Assembly: GCA_024278565.1 (NCBI GenBank)
Contig: JAJRSY010000107.1
Coordinates: 1 to 38,916, forward strand
Origin: Bacteroidota bacterium
GTDB taxonomy: Bacteria; Bacteroidota; Bacteroidia; Flavobacteriales; Flavobacteriaceae
Reading direction: 5' to 3'
DNA length: 38,916 nt
Shown: piece after piece, positions 17,080-24,778 of the stretch
How the letters are laid out: every line of letters starts with the position of its first letter
How positions within the stretch are numbered: position 1 is the first letter of the stretch
Position numbers and translations under genes: made by a program
Notes under the pieces: generated by a model
Database searches by the model: none
Told to the model about the DNA's origin: nothing
Seen by the model: the letters and a program-made list of their open reading frames with translations, nothing else

Positions 17080-17463
17080 ATGAAAAAATTAGTTTTAACA
17101 GCTGTAACAATAGTACTTGTATCATTTACAGGATTTTCACAAAAACTTAATAAAGAAACCCTTTGTAAGAAATGGCACCTCGAAAAATATGAAATAATAT
17201 GGGTAGATTATGAACCCGAAGAAAAAGAAAAGAACGATTATTTTTTGCTCAAGAACGATATGACTTACGTTAGTGTAGATGAAGGTGTAAGGTCAACAGG
17301 GAAATGGACCTATAATGATGATAAAGACTTTTTTACCCTGTTCAACAAAGAAGGAGAAGGTTTGAAAATCAAAGTTGATAGATTATCTACAGATAAAATG
17401 GTGGTCAATCTGGATATTAAAGAAATGAAAGGTGTGGACATTCATTATATAATGACGAAATAA
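17080..17463 (+). CDS. Small secreted lipocalin-like protein
   Basis: The 127-aa product has a signal peptide (MKKLVLTAVTIVLVSFTGFSQ). The mature region resembles small lipocalin-like domains of Bacteroidetes: LCKKWHLEKYEI at the start, then alternating strands with GKWTYNDDKDFFTLF. There is no lipobox. Its stop overlaps the start of the next gene (TAATG at 17461-17465), so the two are translationally coupled. Function unknown. Confidence 0.75.
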   Translation: MKKLVLTAVTIVLVSFTGFSQKLNKETLCKKWHLEKYEIIWVDYEPEEKEKNDYFLLKNDMTYVSVDEGVRSTGKWTYNDDKDFFTLFNKEGEGLKIKVDRLSTDKMVVNLDIKEMKGVDIHYIMTK

Positions 17464-18548
17464 TGGACAAAAAACCACATCGCATATTAGGCTACGACTT
17501 TGCCCGTGGCCTTGCCATTATCGGTATGGTACTTGTGAATTTTAAAGAAGTAATGGTAAAAGGGTCAGATGGGGTCTTGTTTCAATTGGTAGAATTGTTA
17601 TCTGGCAAAGCCTCTGCACTTTTTGTCGTGCTTGCTGGTGTAGGTATGACACTAATGTACCAAAGTGCAAAAGCAAAAAACGATGTCAATAAAATGAAGC
17701 AGCTAAAATTGACCATACTTAAAAGAGCTGCGTTCCTTTTCGTTGTAGGTCTGAGTTATTATTCCGTTTGGCCTGCTGATATTTTACATTATTACGGACT
17801 GTATTTATCAATTGGGGTTTTGTTTTTGTCAGTTTCCCGTAAATGGCTACTTATAATTAGTTCATTTCTGATTACAAGCTATTCAGCATTAATGCTGTTT
17901 TATAATTACGAAACAGGTTGGGATTGGAAAACACTTGAGTATACAGACTTTTTCACAGTAACCGGTTTTTTGCGCAACCTCTTTCTTAATGGTTTTCATC
18001 CCGTACTACCTTGGATAGCCTTTTTGATAACCGGTATTTGGGTAGGCAGAATAAATTTTAATGACAATACAAAAAGAAAACGTATTACGGTAATATCACT
18101 TCTAGTGTTTGTTGCATTTCAAAGTGTTTCAATATTATCGATCAAGTCGCTAGGGCAGTTATCCCCAACAGGGGCAATTAAAATTGAATACCTGTTCGGT
18201 ACGATGCCGATGCCCCCAATGTTCTTTTATATGATTACCGCTTCGGGCCTGGCAGTATTTGTTATTTCGACATCAATATATTTTTGCAATAAATTATCGC
18301 ATACGATTTTTGTAAAGCAGATGATAAGCACAGGGCAACTTGCATTGAGCAATTACCTCTTTCACGTAATTTTTGGAATGCTTTCAATTGAACTGTTTTT
18401 TGGAAAATTGGAGCATGCCTTTTCAATAGAATTTGTTATTGTTTATGCGATTGTCTTTAGCGCCCTAATGGTTATTTTTTCCCATTTATGGTGCAAAAGA
18501 TTCAAAAAAGGACCATTAGAATCCTTAATGCGGAAAATCACATCATAA
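17463..18548 (+). CDS. DUF418/acyltransferase-like polytopic membrane protein
   Basis: The 361-aa inner-membrane protein has about nine or ten hydrophobic segments. It opens with RILGYDFARGLAIIGMVLVNF, the hallmark of the DUF418/DUF1624 heparan-acetyltransferase-like group, and later has QLALSNYLFHVIFGM, also typical of DUF418. It may transfer acyl groups across the membrane, but no substrate can be assigned. It is coupled to the preceding small secreted protein by a one-base stop/start overlap and may belong to the efflux transcript. Confidence 0.85.
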   Translation: MDKKPHRILGYDFARGLAIIGMVLVNFKEVMVKGSDGVLFQLVELLSGKASALFVVLAGVGMTLMYQSAKAKNDVNKMKQLKLTILKRAAFLFVVGLSYYSVWPADILHYYGLYLSIGVLFLSVSRKWLLIISSFLITSYSALMLFYNYETGWDWKTLEYTDFFTVTGFLRNLFLNGFHPVLPWIAFLITGIWVGRINFNDNTKRKRITVISLLVFVAFQSVSILSIKSLGQLSPTGAIKIEYLFGTMPMPPMFFYMITASGLAVFVISTSIYFCNKLSHTIFVKQMISTGQLALSNYLFHVIFGMLSIELFFGKLEHAFSIEFVIVYAIVFSALMVIFSHLWCKRFKKGPLESLMRKITS

Positions 18549-18661
18549 CTACGGAAATATTTTTTATTAACTTACATTGTTGTCCGAATGAACTACCCCG
18601 TAGGGCTTCGGATCTACTGGCTCACCTGCCAAATGGTATGGCAAGCAAGATAGTGGTAAAT

Positions 18662-19321
18662 CTAGACCTTGTCTTCCAACCACTTTTTGAAAGACGCAAG
18701 GTTTTGTGGGGAAACACCATGGCCAACGGGGAATTCCTCATAAATATGGTCAATTCCAAGATTTTCTAAAAAACCGGGGATCCTTTGCGCCCATTCAGGC
18801 GGAATTACCTGATCTACCTGCCCATGCGAGGCATATATTTTAAGGTTTTCATGATTTTTTTTATCGTATCCATCTTCAAGAATACCTTCGTTGATATACC
18901 CGCTCAAGGCAATAACGTTCTTTATTTTTTCAGGATACGAAAGCGCAACCGCATAACTTAAGACAGTACCTTGGCTGAACCCGAGCAATGTAATGTTTTC
19001 GGTATCGAGACTATATGCTTTACATGCCTCATCGATAAACACCGAAATTTTATCCCTTGACAGTTTTGCTTGCTCATCATCGCTCCATTTACCGTGTTCA
19101 GCATCAAAATTGATGGTGTACCAAGCGTTGCCAAAGGGCTGCATGGGGTAGGGGGCACGAACCGAAATGATACAAAACGTTTCTTGAAGCTCTGGTGCAA
19201 ATGAAAAAAGATCTTCTTCATTGCTGCCATAGCCGTGAAACATAAAGAGCACGGGTGGTTTTCCTTCTTTTAATACGGAAGGTCTGATCAAGTGTTCTAA
19301 AGATAAGGGTGCGGTTGTCAT
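18662..19321 (-). CDS. Alpha/beta hydrolase, carboxylesterase/phospholipase family
   Basis: The 219-aa serine hydrolase resembles the acyl-protein thioesterase/YpfH group. The oxyanion segment is FMFHGYGSNEEDLF. The nucleophile is S116 in GFSQG, the acid is D170 in SHGQVDQVIP and the histidine is H201 in VGHGVSPQ. There is no signal peptide, so it is cytoplasmic. It starts 6 nt after the stop of the upstream membrane-protein gene and probably shares its promoter at 19656. Substrate unknown. Confidence 0.92.
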   Translation of the reverse strand: MTTAPLSLEHLIRPSVLKEGKPPVLFMFHGYGSNEEDLFSFAPELQETFCIISVRAPYPMQPFGNAWYTINFDAEHGKWSDDEQAKLSRDKISVFIDEACKAYSLDTENITLLGFSQGTVLSYAVALSYPEKIKNVIALSGYINEGILEDGYDKKNHENLKIYASHGQVDQVIPPEWAQRIPGFLENLGIDHIYEEFPVGHGVSPQNLASFKKWLEDKV

Positions 19322-19327
19322 AGTATT

Positions 19328-19651
19328 TTACTGGATAAATGTAAACCATTTTTGAAAATAAGGACCGAGTACCGGCACTGAATTTTTTTTCTCTGTCAGG
19401 GCGCCAATAAAACCGTACCCCCATAAAACAAGGTAAAAAACATAAAGACCGTACCACGCATATTCGTTGTACCACTGACTTAAGAACAGTGCAAAACCTA
19501 AAAAACAGAGGTGCAGACCAAATGCCTGCCTTGTATGAAAACGGCCGAAATCATTTTTGGTCTCCATATTCATGCTTAGGGCGATCAATGCGCCAACCAA
19601 CGTCATATACGCGATCATCGCCGTGGTTTTCCCTTTTTTTTCAATACTCAT
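19328..19651 (-). CDS. DUF4870-like small membrane protein
   Basis: The 107-aa protein has about three hydrophobic segments. Its N-terminus (KGKTTAMIAYMTLVGALIALSMN, then FGRFHTRQAFGLH) resembles DUF4870-type proteins and aligns with the frameshifted neighbour at 19737-20059. The function is unknown. A promoter element TACTTTTG ends 4 nt upstream of the ATG. Confidence 0.78.
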   Translation of the reverse strand: MSIEKKGKTTAMIAYMTLVGALIALSMNMETKNDFGRFHTRQAFGLHLCFLGFALFLSQWYNEYAWYGLYVFYLVLWGYGFIGALTEKKNSVPVLGPYFQKWFTFIQ

Positions 19652-19655
19652 GGAT

Positions 19656-19687
19656 CAAAAGTAGGTGAACCAAACATTTTGGGCAAA
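19656..19687 (-). promoter_or_regulatory. Promoter (-33 TTTG, 20 nt, -7 TACTTTTG)
   Basis: On the minus strand TTTG (19687-19684) is followed after 20 nt by TACTTTTG (19663-19656), a good Bacteroidetes promoter. Only 4 nt separate it from ATG 19651, which suggests a leaderless or nearly leaderless mRNA for this gene and the esterase behind it. Confidence 0.6.
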
Positions 19688-19718
19688 AAAAAGAGACCCG
19701 AATAGAGCCTCTTTTTTA
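19685..19718 (-). terminator. Terminator downstream of the frameshifted DUF4870-like gene
   Basis: An A-run with AAGAG pairs with CTCTT followed by a T-run, around an inner sequence that can partly pair. It lies 19 nt past the stop at 19737 and overlaps the -33 region of the next promoter. Confidence 0.65.
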
Positions 19719-19736
19719 TATAATCTGGGTTAACGA

Positions 19737-20059
19737 TTATTTACCGCCACCCATTGTACCAATAACCGGTAATGGCTCTGCCTTTCCGTTAACTGCGTTT
19801 ATAACACCCAGTACCATCAGTAACAGTGGTATATAACCCAGAAAGCTAAGGAAGCCTATCCCAGTTGCCAAAACCAATACATATGTAGCAATGGATATTA
19901 TTATTCCAAGAATAAAAATGCGAAGTGATTGACCTATATGAAACTTGGCAAATTCGTTATTCTTGTCTTTGTTCATAAAGTAGGCAACTATCAACCTATC
20001 AGGGTTATGTAACTGATAATGGCCATTGTTTTTCCTTCGTCAATTGTACTTTGATTCAT
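19737..20059 (-). pseudogene. DUF4870-like membrane protein gene split by a one-base frameshift
   Basis: From ATG 20059 the sequence encodes MNQSTIDEGKTMAIISYITL and then I-G before TGA-TAG at 19993-19988. The other reading frame continues from a TTG at 19994 with LIVAYFMNKDKNNEFAKFH and runs to 19737. Joining the halves with a single extra base at about 19993 gives about 107 aa, matching the intact neighbour at 19328-19651 in length and pattern (TMAIISYITLIG against TAMIAYMTLVGA; EFAKFHIGQSL against DFGRFHTRQAF). No slippery heptamer is visible. A real deletion, a sequencing error, or stop/start coupling (TTGA overlap) are the options. Confidence 0.75.
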
Positions 20060-20109
20060 AATTATTAATTTTTAAATGGTTGTTATTGTAATATACAACT
20101 GAAATTTAG

Positions 20110-21363
20110 TCAAATTAGTACTTGGTTGTTGCCAATAACGCCATAAACTTCACCTTTAAGGGCTTTTTTAAGGAAAACGCTATTTTTTGAGGTGGAAGAT
20201 ATATGGTTTTGGTAGAAAGTGTATTTTTTTTCAGGGTCGAAAAGTGTGAAACATGCCTTTTCGCCTTTTTTAATGATTGGGGTTTTCAACTGGTACCGTT
20301 CCCTTCCCTTGGTCAATAGGCTTATTGTAGTTTCCAAGTCAAAGAGTTGGTTAAGAGTTCCGAAAGCACTTTCCAATCCTATTGTACCGTAGGTGGCCTT
20401 ATCGAATTCCACCCGTTTTTCCTCAATGTTCATGGGGGTGTGGTCTGAGGTTATAAAATCTATTGTTCCGCCTATTACCCCTTTTAGCAGGGCTTTTGTG
20501 TCTTCTTTGGTACGTAGGGGGGGCATTAGCTTGAAATCGGTCTCAAACTCCCCTAGGTCCTCGTCGTTAAAATATAGGTTGTGCAGGGCTACGCTACAAC
20601 TTATATCCAATCCTTTTTTCTTGGCCTCGGAAATCAGTTTTACCGATTTTGCGGTTGATAGGGTGGGTATATGTAACTTTCCACCGGTATATTCCAAAAT
20701 GAACAGGTCTCTTGCTATCTGGAGTTCTTCCGCAAGAGCGGGAATTCCTTTCAATCCCATTTTTGTTGAAACTTCACCCTCATTAACTACGCCCTTTCCA
20801 GCAATTTGGGCATCCAACGGAAAAGAATGTACCAGCCCGTCAAAGCTTTGGGCGTACTGCAAAGCAATTTTAAGAAGATTGGAATTTCCGATCGGGCGTT
20901 TGTAATCGTAAAAACCGACCGCCCCTGCATTTTTCATATCGTAGAGTTCGGCCAAACCCCTTCCTTCACTTTTTACAGTTAATGTGCCTAGGGGGTAGAG
21001 GTTGGTTGCATGGCCCTTAGCTGCATTTTTCAGAAATACAATATCAGAACTGCTATCTGGCACTGGGTACGAGTTGGGGTTCAGTACAATATCGGTAAAC
21101 CCACTTTTGGTGGCGGTCAGCAGTCCGTTTGAAATAGTTTCCCGCTCTTCAAAGCCCGGCTCGCCAAAACTAATACTGCTATCAAACCAACCCACCGATA
21201 TATGAAGGTTTTTGAAATCGACGATTTGGGTTTTGCCCTTTGGCGTTATTTTAGTTGCTATGGTATCGATGATGCCATTTTTAATGAGGATATCACGTTT
21301 TTTAAAATGCAGGGCCTTGTTGTTGGCATCTATAATTCTGGCAGCTTTTATGAGTACGTTCAT
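20110..21363 (-). CDS. Dihydroorotase-like amidohydrolase with degenerate metal site
   Basis: The 417-aa protein of the PyrC/dihydroorotase family would cyclise carbamoyl-aspartate in pyrimidine synthesis if active. The canonical D-x-H-x-H-x-R-x-P-G block reads DSSISFGEPG at 61-70: the two metal-binding histidines are S63 and S65, and the substrate arginine is G67. Later landmarks survive in part (NPNSYP, LVHSFPLD, ALHNLYF, TSDHTPM). It therefore looks like a non-catalytic PyrC'-type homologue, perhaps a structural partner of aspartate carbamoyltransferase; that is inference. The ATG at 21363 overlaps the upstream stop as ATGA. An open frame extends 23 codons further upstream, but those codons lie inside the previous gene. 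Confidence 0.88.
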   Translation of the reverse strand: MNVLIKAARIIDANNKALHFKKRDILIKNGIIDTIATKITPKGKTQIVDFKNLHISVGWFDSSISFGEPGFEERETISNGLLTATKSGFTDIVLNPNSYPVPDSSSDIVFLKNAAKGHATNLYPLGTLTVKSEGRGLAELYDMKNAGAVGFYDYKRPIGNSNLLKIALQYAQSFDGLVHSFPLDAQIAGKGVVNEGEVSTKMGLKGIPALAEELQIARDLFILEYTGGKLHIPTLSTAKSVKLISEAKKKGLDISCSVALHNLYFNDEDLGEFETDFKLMPPLRTKEDTKALLKGVIGGTIDFITSDHTPMNIEEKRVEFDKATYGTIGLESAFGTLNQLFDLETTISLLTKGRERYQLKTPIIKKGEKACFTLFDPEKKYTFYQNHISSTSKNSVFLKKALKGEVYGVIGNNQVLI

Positions 21364-23282
21364 TTTATAAATTTTTGTATCAGCACTTCGGTCACCATAA
21401 ACAACACCGCTAAAATAACAAACCATTTCCAAAGCTCGTTTACAGTAGCGTCTTTTTGCAAGTTCTGAAATAGCGATGCTATCGTTTTTTCTGAGTTATA
21501 TGCGCTTAAAGATTCCATATTCATATAGTTCAGTCGGCTTTCAGCCCTTGGGTAATTGAAACTTAAATTTTTCAATACGGTTTTATCGTCCTTAACACTG
21601 TATACTCCATCAGAAGTTGGGTGTTCATAGAATGTCAACGAAGTCTTGTTTGAAAATGATCGTTGTTGGGGAATAAATTCATAATCACCTCTAACGACTT
21701 TTAGAATATGGTCTTTTGCCAGTTTAATGGGAATTTCAATTTTTGCCATACTACCCAGAAGCGTATAAAGTTCTGGTAATTTAAGGCTGTTCATGCCCAT
21801 ATTGTAAAAAGTAGGTACGATCAACGGAGAATTTTTGAAATTAGAATTTTTACTGGAAATGGATGCCGTGAAGATAAAGACCTGATCCGAACCAAAAAGA
21901 AACTGACTTTTATTCTGAAACGACAGCATGTTACGGGCGTTTGTTTTTGCCTTAAAGTAATGCAACACCTTAGGGTACTGAAAATTAACTACTTTTTTTT
22001 CAAACACATCTCTGAACAAGGGGTGCGAAAAAGAGATATCGGTAATCTGCTGTTCCTTGTTAAAACCTTGTGTATACGTTGTTGAAAAGTAATTCGATAG
22101 CAATTGATTGTACGAATCGAGATCTATTTTTACGGCAGGTACGATTACTAGACTGCCCCCATTATCAGTGAATGACTTGAGATTGGTTGACAAAGCAGTG
22201 GGTATGGTTTCCAGTTCATTTAAAACAATCAGGTTTTGATCGTTCAAAGTGCTATAGTTTAAATTAGTAAGGGTGTTGGCAGAGAATTGAAACTCATCTT
22301 GAGTGAAAATACGTTTTAAATAGGTACTATTGGCAGTGCCAATAGCGCGGACTTTTATTTTGTCTTTCGCATCAATGTTAAAGTAGAGCTGGTTGTCATA
22401 GGTGAGGCCCCCGTCCAATATTTCAATTTTGCCTTTGATTACTTCATTTTTGGGCAGTGTAAAATTGACCTTTGCTTTTTTGTTCTTATTAAATGAAGCT
22501 GCTGTTTTTGCTATCAGTTTTTCAGCATTAAAGAGAGAAACAGGTATGCTTTCAATAGTGAAACTGCTCGAGAGCAATGCAGTAAGCTCAATATTGTCTG
22601 AGCCACTGTTGTTTATGAAAACAGAATCTAAAGAGACATTCTCTGAATTCTGAGAATCGAGGAGAACTAAGTGTTTTTTAACCGTACTGATCGAATCAAT
22701 TGTCTTAGATGCCATACGTTGCTGAAAATCAGAAATGACCACTGTATTTTTGAACGTATTTTCCTCAGAGGTGTAGAGCGCATTTGCTTTGAGATATATC
22801 TCGTTCAATTTCAGTTGCTTTTCTGTATAATCAAGCGTTAAAAGATCGTTCTGAACATCTTTTAAAGTAACTTCATTAAACACCTTTGTATTGGTGAATA
22901 GACTGAATGTTTGGTTTTTGGGCAGTTCTTTTATGAGGTTTTGAACAGCATCATCAAGCAGGGTGGTGTTTTCTGTTTTGGCCTGCATACTAAACGAATT
23001 ATCTAGGTAAATAACGGTTTCTTTTTCTTGAAGTGCTGATTTATTGGCAAAAAAAGGCTGGGCAAAGGCGATTATCAGGGCAGTGAGCAATAGCATTCTT
23101 GTGAAAAGCAATAGCCATTTTTTTAAGCTATTGCTACGTCGTGATTCAGCTACTACTTTCTGTAAGAGCTTTACATTGGTGAAAGGGGTTTTCTTAAACT
23201 TTCGAAGTTGAAAAAGATGAATGAAAAGAGGAATCAGTAGAAGAAATAAGGCCCAAAGTAGTTCTGGATATTTAAACTGCAT
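21360..23282 (-). CDS. BatA-domain / von Willebrand A-like membrane protein
   Basis: The 640-aa protein begins with the BatA N-terminal domain: LLWALFLLLIPLFIHLFQLRKFKK, a second helix near 55-75 ending in AQPFF, then a vWA-like domain whose metal site starts at D94 in DNSFSMQ (a DxSxS pattern). A long extracytoplasmic part follows, with a last membrane helix at the C-terminus (WFVILAVLFMVTEVLI). Such proteins sit beside Bat aerotolerance or MoxR systems in Bacteroidetes, though no MoxR or Bat partner is present here. It is coupled through an ATGA overlap to the dihydroorotase-like gene. Confidence 0.85.
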   Translation of the reverse strand: MQFKYPELLWALFLLLIPLFIHLFQLRKFKKTPFTNVKLLQKVVAESRRSNSLKKWLLLFTRMLLLTALIIAFAQPFFANKSALQEKETVIYLDNSFSMQAKTENTTLLDDAVQNLIKELPKNQTFSLFTNTKVFNEVTLKDVQNDLLTLDYTEKQLKLNEIYLKANALYTSEENTFKNTVVISDFQQRMASKTIDSISTVKKHLVLLDSQNSENVSLDSVFINNSGSDNIELTALLSSSFTIESIPVSLFNAEKLIAKTAASFNKNKKAKVNFTLPKNEVIKGKIEILDGGLTYDNQLYFNIDAKDKIKVRAIGTANSTYLKRIFTQDEFQFSANTLTNLNYSTLNDQNLIVLNELETIPTALSTNLKSFTDNGGSLVIVPAVKIDLDSYNQLLSNYFSTTYTQGFNKEQQITDISFSHPLFRDVFEKKVVNFQYPKVLHYFKAKTNARNMLSFQNKSQFLFGSDQVFIFTASISSKNSNFKNSPLIVPTFYNMGMNSLKLPELYTLLGSMAKIEIPIKLAKDHILKVVRGDYEFIPQQRSFSNKTSLTFYEHPTSDGVYSVKDDKTVLKNLSFNYPRAESRLNYMNMESLSAYNSEKTIASLFQNLQKDATVNELWKWFVILAVLFMVTEVLIQKFIK

Positions 23283-23299
23283 TCCCGATTTTGGTTTGG

Positions 23300-23307
23300 C
23301 AAATATA
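23300..23307 (-). promoter_or_regulatory. -7 element for the BatA-like/dihydroorotase-like pair
   Basis: TATATTTG on the minus strand, 17 nt upstream of the ATG at 23282. No convincing -33 element is seen. Confidence 0.5.
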
Positions 23308-23367
23308 ACTAAAAAAAGATGTAAGACTATCGTGTTTTTAGAGCAATGATAAAAAGTTTAACCGAGT

Positions 23368-24375
23368 TCAACAAAAAAAGAAATAGTTGGTATCGTGGTT
23401 TTTGTTCAAGTTTGAACAGTAATCTTGAATCATTGTTTGTTCCTCTGGGTTGGCCACGGTTATTATGCTTTGAGGGCTATTCAATTGCTCTAAAAAAGTG
23501 TAGTGGAGCATTGGTTTTCCATAAATCTCTTTTCCTATTTTCTTTGGATTGTCACAGAGCCAATGAAAATCGATTTTTTCTTTCAATAAACCCTTGGCAA
23601 TAGTTTTGCCTTTATTTCCTGCGCCCCATACCACCAAAGCTCTATTAGGATCGAAATCAAGTTTCAAAAAATAACGGAGTTTGATGTCCAAGAAATAATT
23701 TTGGGCGTAATGCTCACTTGTACGTGAAGTACGGGTTACATAGTCGCGCCAATGGTGTAGTATTTGGGTACAGGGTATGCATTTTAACCCACGTTCATAA
23801 AAACGAAAAGCTAGGTCGTAATCTTCAGGATACCTGTTCGGTGAAAATGCCCCACAATTGTCAAGATCTTCTTTATGCACCATCCAGCAAGGGGAGGGAA
23901 TGACGCATTCTTTGTAAATTTCTGTAAAATTGCCCCCATCCTGAGTTAGTGTGTTCAACCACGTTTCATAACGTTTGTACCCGTTACCGATTCCTTTTTC
24001 GGAAAAATACCTGACTTGGCCGATGGCAATATGACCAGCACCCATTTTCAATAGTGAAGCGGCCATAACCTCTAATTTGTCGGGAGACATAATGTCATCA
24101 GAATCCATTCGGGTGATAAGATGCCCCTTGCTTCTGGCATAAGCCGAACGTAGCGCATCAATGATGCCGTTACCTTCGTTCTCAATTACTTTAATTCGTG
24201 GATCTTGCAGGGCATAAGTACACATCAGATTATAGCTGCTATCAGTAGAGTGGTCGTTTACTGCCAAAACCTCCCAACTTTCATAGCTTTGTGCCAATAT
24301 CGAGTCGATACACTCTGGCAGAAATACTGCTGTGTTTTTAAAAGGGATCAGAATACTGACCAAGGCGGTTTTCAT
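23368..24375 (-). CDS. GT2 glycosyltransferase with C-terminal Rossmann-like domain
   Basis: The 335-aa protein has an N-terminal GT-A domain of family 2: VSILIPFKN at the start, then VNDHSTD, and the metal-binding D-x-D-D of RMDSDD at 91-94, followed by a PEDYDLAFR acceptor-side motif near 183-191. After about residue 243 a second domain begins with VVWGAGNKGKTIAKGLL (glycines 251, 253 and 256), like the nucleotide-binding turn of a Rossmann fold, ending near LCDNPKKIGKEI. I start at ATG 24375 (MKTALVSILIP), because the 24 upstream codons precede the GT motif without homology. Acceptor unknown. Confidence 0.88.
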   Translation of the reverse strand: MKTALVSILIPFKNTAVFLPECIDSILAQSYESWEVLAVNDHSTDSSYNLMCTYALQDPRIKVIENEGNGIIDALRSAYARSKGHLITRMDSDDIMSPDKLEVMAASLLKMGAGHIAIGQVRYFSEKGIGNGYKRYETWLNTLTQDGGNFTEIYKECVIPSPCWMVHKEDLDNCGAFSPNRYPEDYDLAFRFYERGLKCIPCTQILHHWRDYVTRTSRTSEHYAQNYFLDIKLRYFLKLDFDPNRALVVWGAGNKGKTIAKGLLKEKIDFHWLCDNPKKIGKEIYGKPMLHYTFLEQLNSPQSIITVANPEEQTMIQDYCSNLNKNHDTNYFFFC

Positions 24376-24478
24376 TGGGCACAAGTTACTACTATTGCAA
24401 TCAATTTTAAAAATTGGCAGAAGTTGGATATGGACAATAAAATTCAATAAAAGCCTTTAAAGAATAAAAAAAGCGTTC

Positions 24479-24486
24479 TATATTTG
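24479..24486 (+). promoter_or_regulatory. -7 element for tRNA-Ser
   Basis: TATATTTG matches TAnnTTTG and ends 10 nt before the mature tRNA 5' end. Confidence 0.6.
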
Positions 24487-24496
24487 CACCCGCAAA

Positions 24497-24581
24497 GGAG
24501 AAATGGCAGAGTGGTCGAATGCACTAGTCTTGAAAACTAGCGAGGGTCACACCTCCGGGGGTTCGAATCCCTCTTTCTCCG
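24497..24581 (+). tRNA. tRNA-Ser (UGA anticodon)
   Basis: The cloverleaf can be traced by hand. Acceptor GGAGAAA pairs with TTTCTCC, followed by discriminator G at 24581. The anticodon stem CTAGT/ACTAG holds the loop CTTGAAA with anticodon TGA. A long variable arm typical of class II tRNAs follows (GAGG paired with CCTC), and the T-loop is TTCGAAT. CCA is not encoded. The last 16 nt plus three more bases are repeated exactly at 24730-24748. Confidence 0.95.
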
Positions 24582-24748
24582 CAATCAAATGTGATTTTAG
24601 TGTTACATTTTTGGCATAAAAAAATCCACCGAGCGTGCTTGAGTGGATTTTTTTATGCCAAAATGTATATCCTGTAAGAATATCTAAAATGGCATTTGCA
24701 GTATGTGGTAGTAAGGTATCAACGTAGTTAATCCCTCTTTCTCCGCAA
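24566..24748. repeat. 19-bp direct repeat of the tRNA-Ser 3' end (att-like)
   Basis: AATCCCTCTTTCTCCGCAA occurs at 24566-24584, inside and just past the tRNA, and again at 24730-24748, enclosing 145 bp. This is the arrangement left by integration at a tRNA 3' end. The enclosed DNA is too short for an integrase gene and mainly holds a long inverted repeat. Confidence 0.8.
24605..24666. terminator. Long near-perfect hairpin downstream of tRNA-Ser
   Basis: TGGCATAAAAAAATCCAC (24612-24629) pairs perfectly with 24643-24660 around a 13-nt loop. Pairing continues outward to 24605/24666 with one bulged T. The T-run lies inside the stem, so it may act as a terminator, a processing stop or the remnant of a small mobile element. 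Confidence 0.6.
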
Positions 24749-24754
24749 AAAACC

Positions 24755-24778
24755 CACGACAAAAGTTGTGTTTTTTTT
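24755..24778. terminator. Terminator between the tRNA region and the FKBP gene
   Basis: CACGAC (24755-24760) pairs with GTTGTG (24765-24770) around AAAA, followed by eight T. The minus strand has a T-run on its far side as well. The FKBP stop codon overlaps the T-run. Confidence 0.75.

Noticed and set aside
18488-18769. 93-codon plus-strand frame after the DUF418-like gene
   Set aside because: It starts inside one gene, ends inside the convergent esterase gene and shows no domain or coding character.
19988-19996. Programmed -1 frameshift in the DUF4870-like gene
   Set aside because: No slippery X-XXY-YYZ heptamer or downstream pseudoknot is visible at the junction; mutation or sequencing error is simpler.
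24547-24762. 71-codon minus-strand frame overlapping tRNA-Ser
   Set aside because: Its end is the well-known false peptide produced by translating a tRNA-Ser gene on the opposite strand (AEKEGFEPP).
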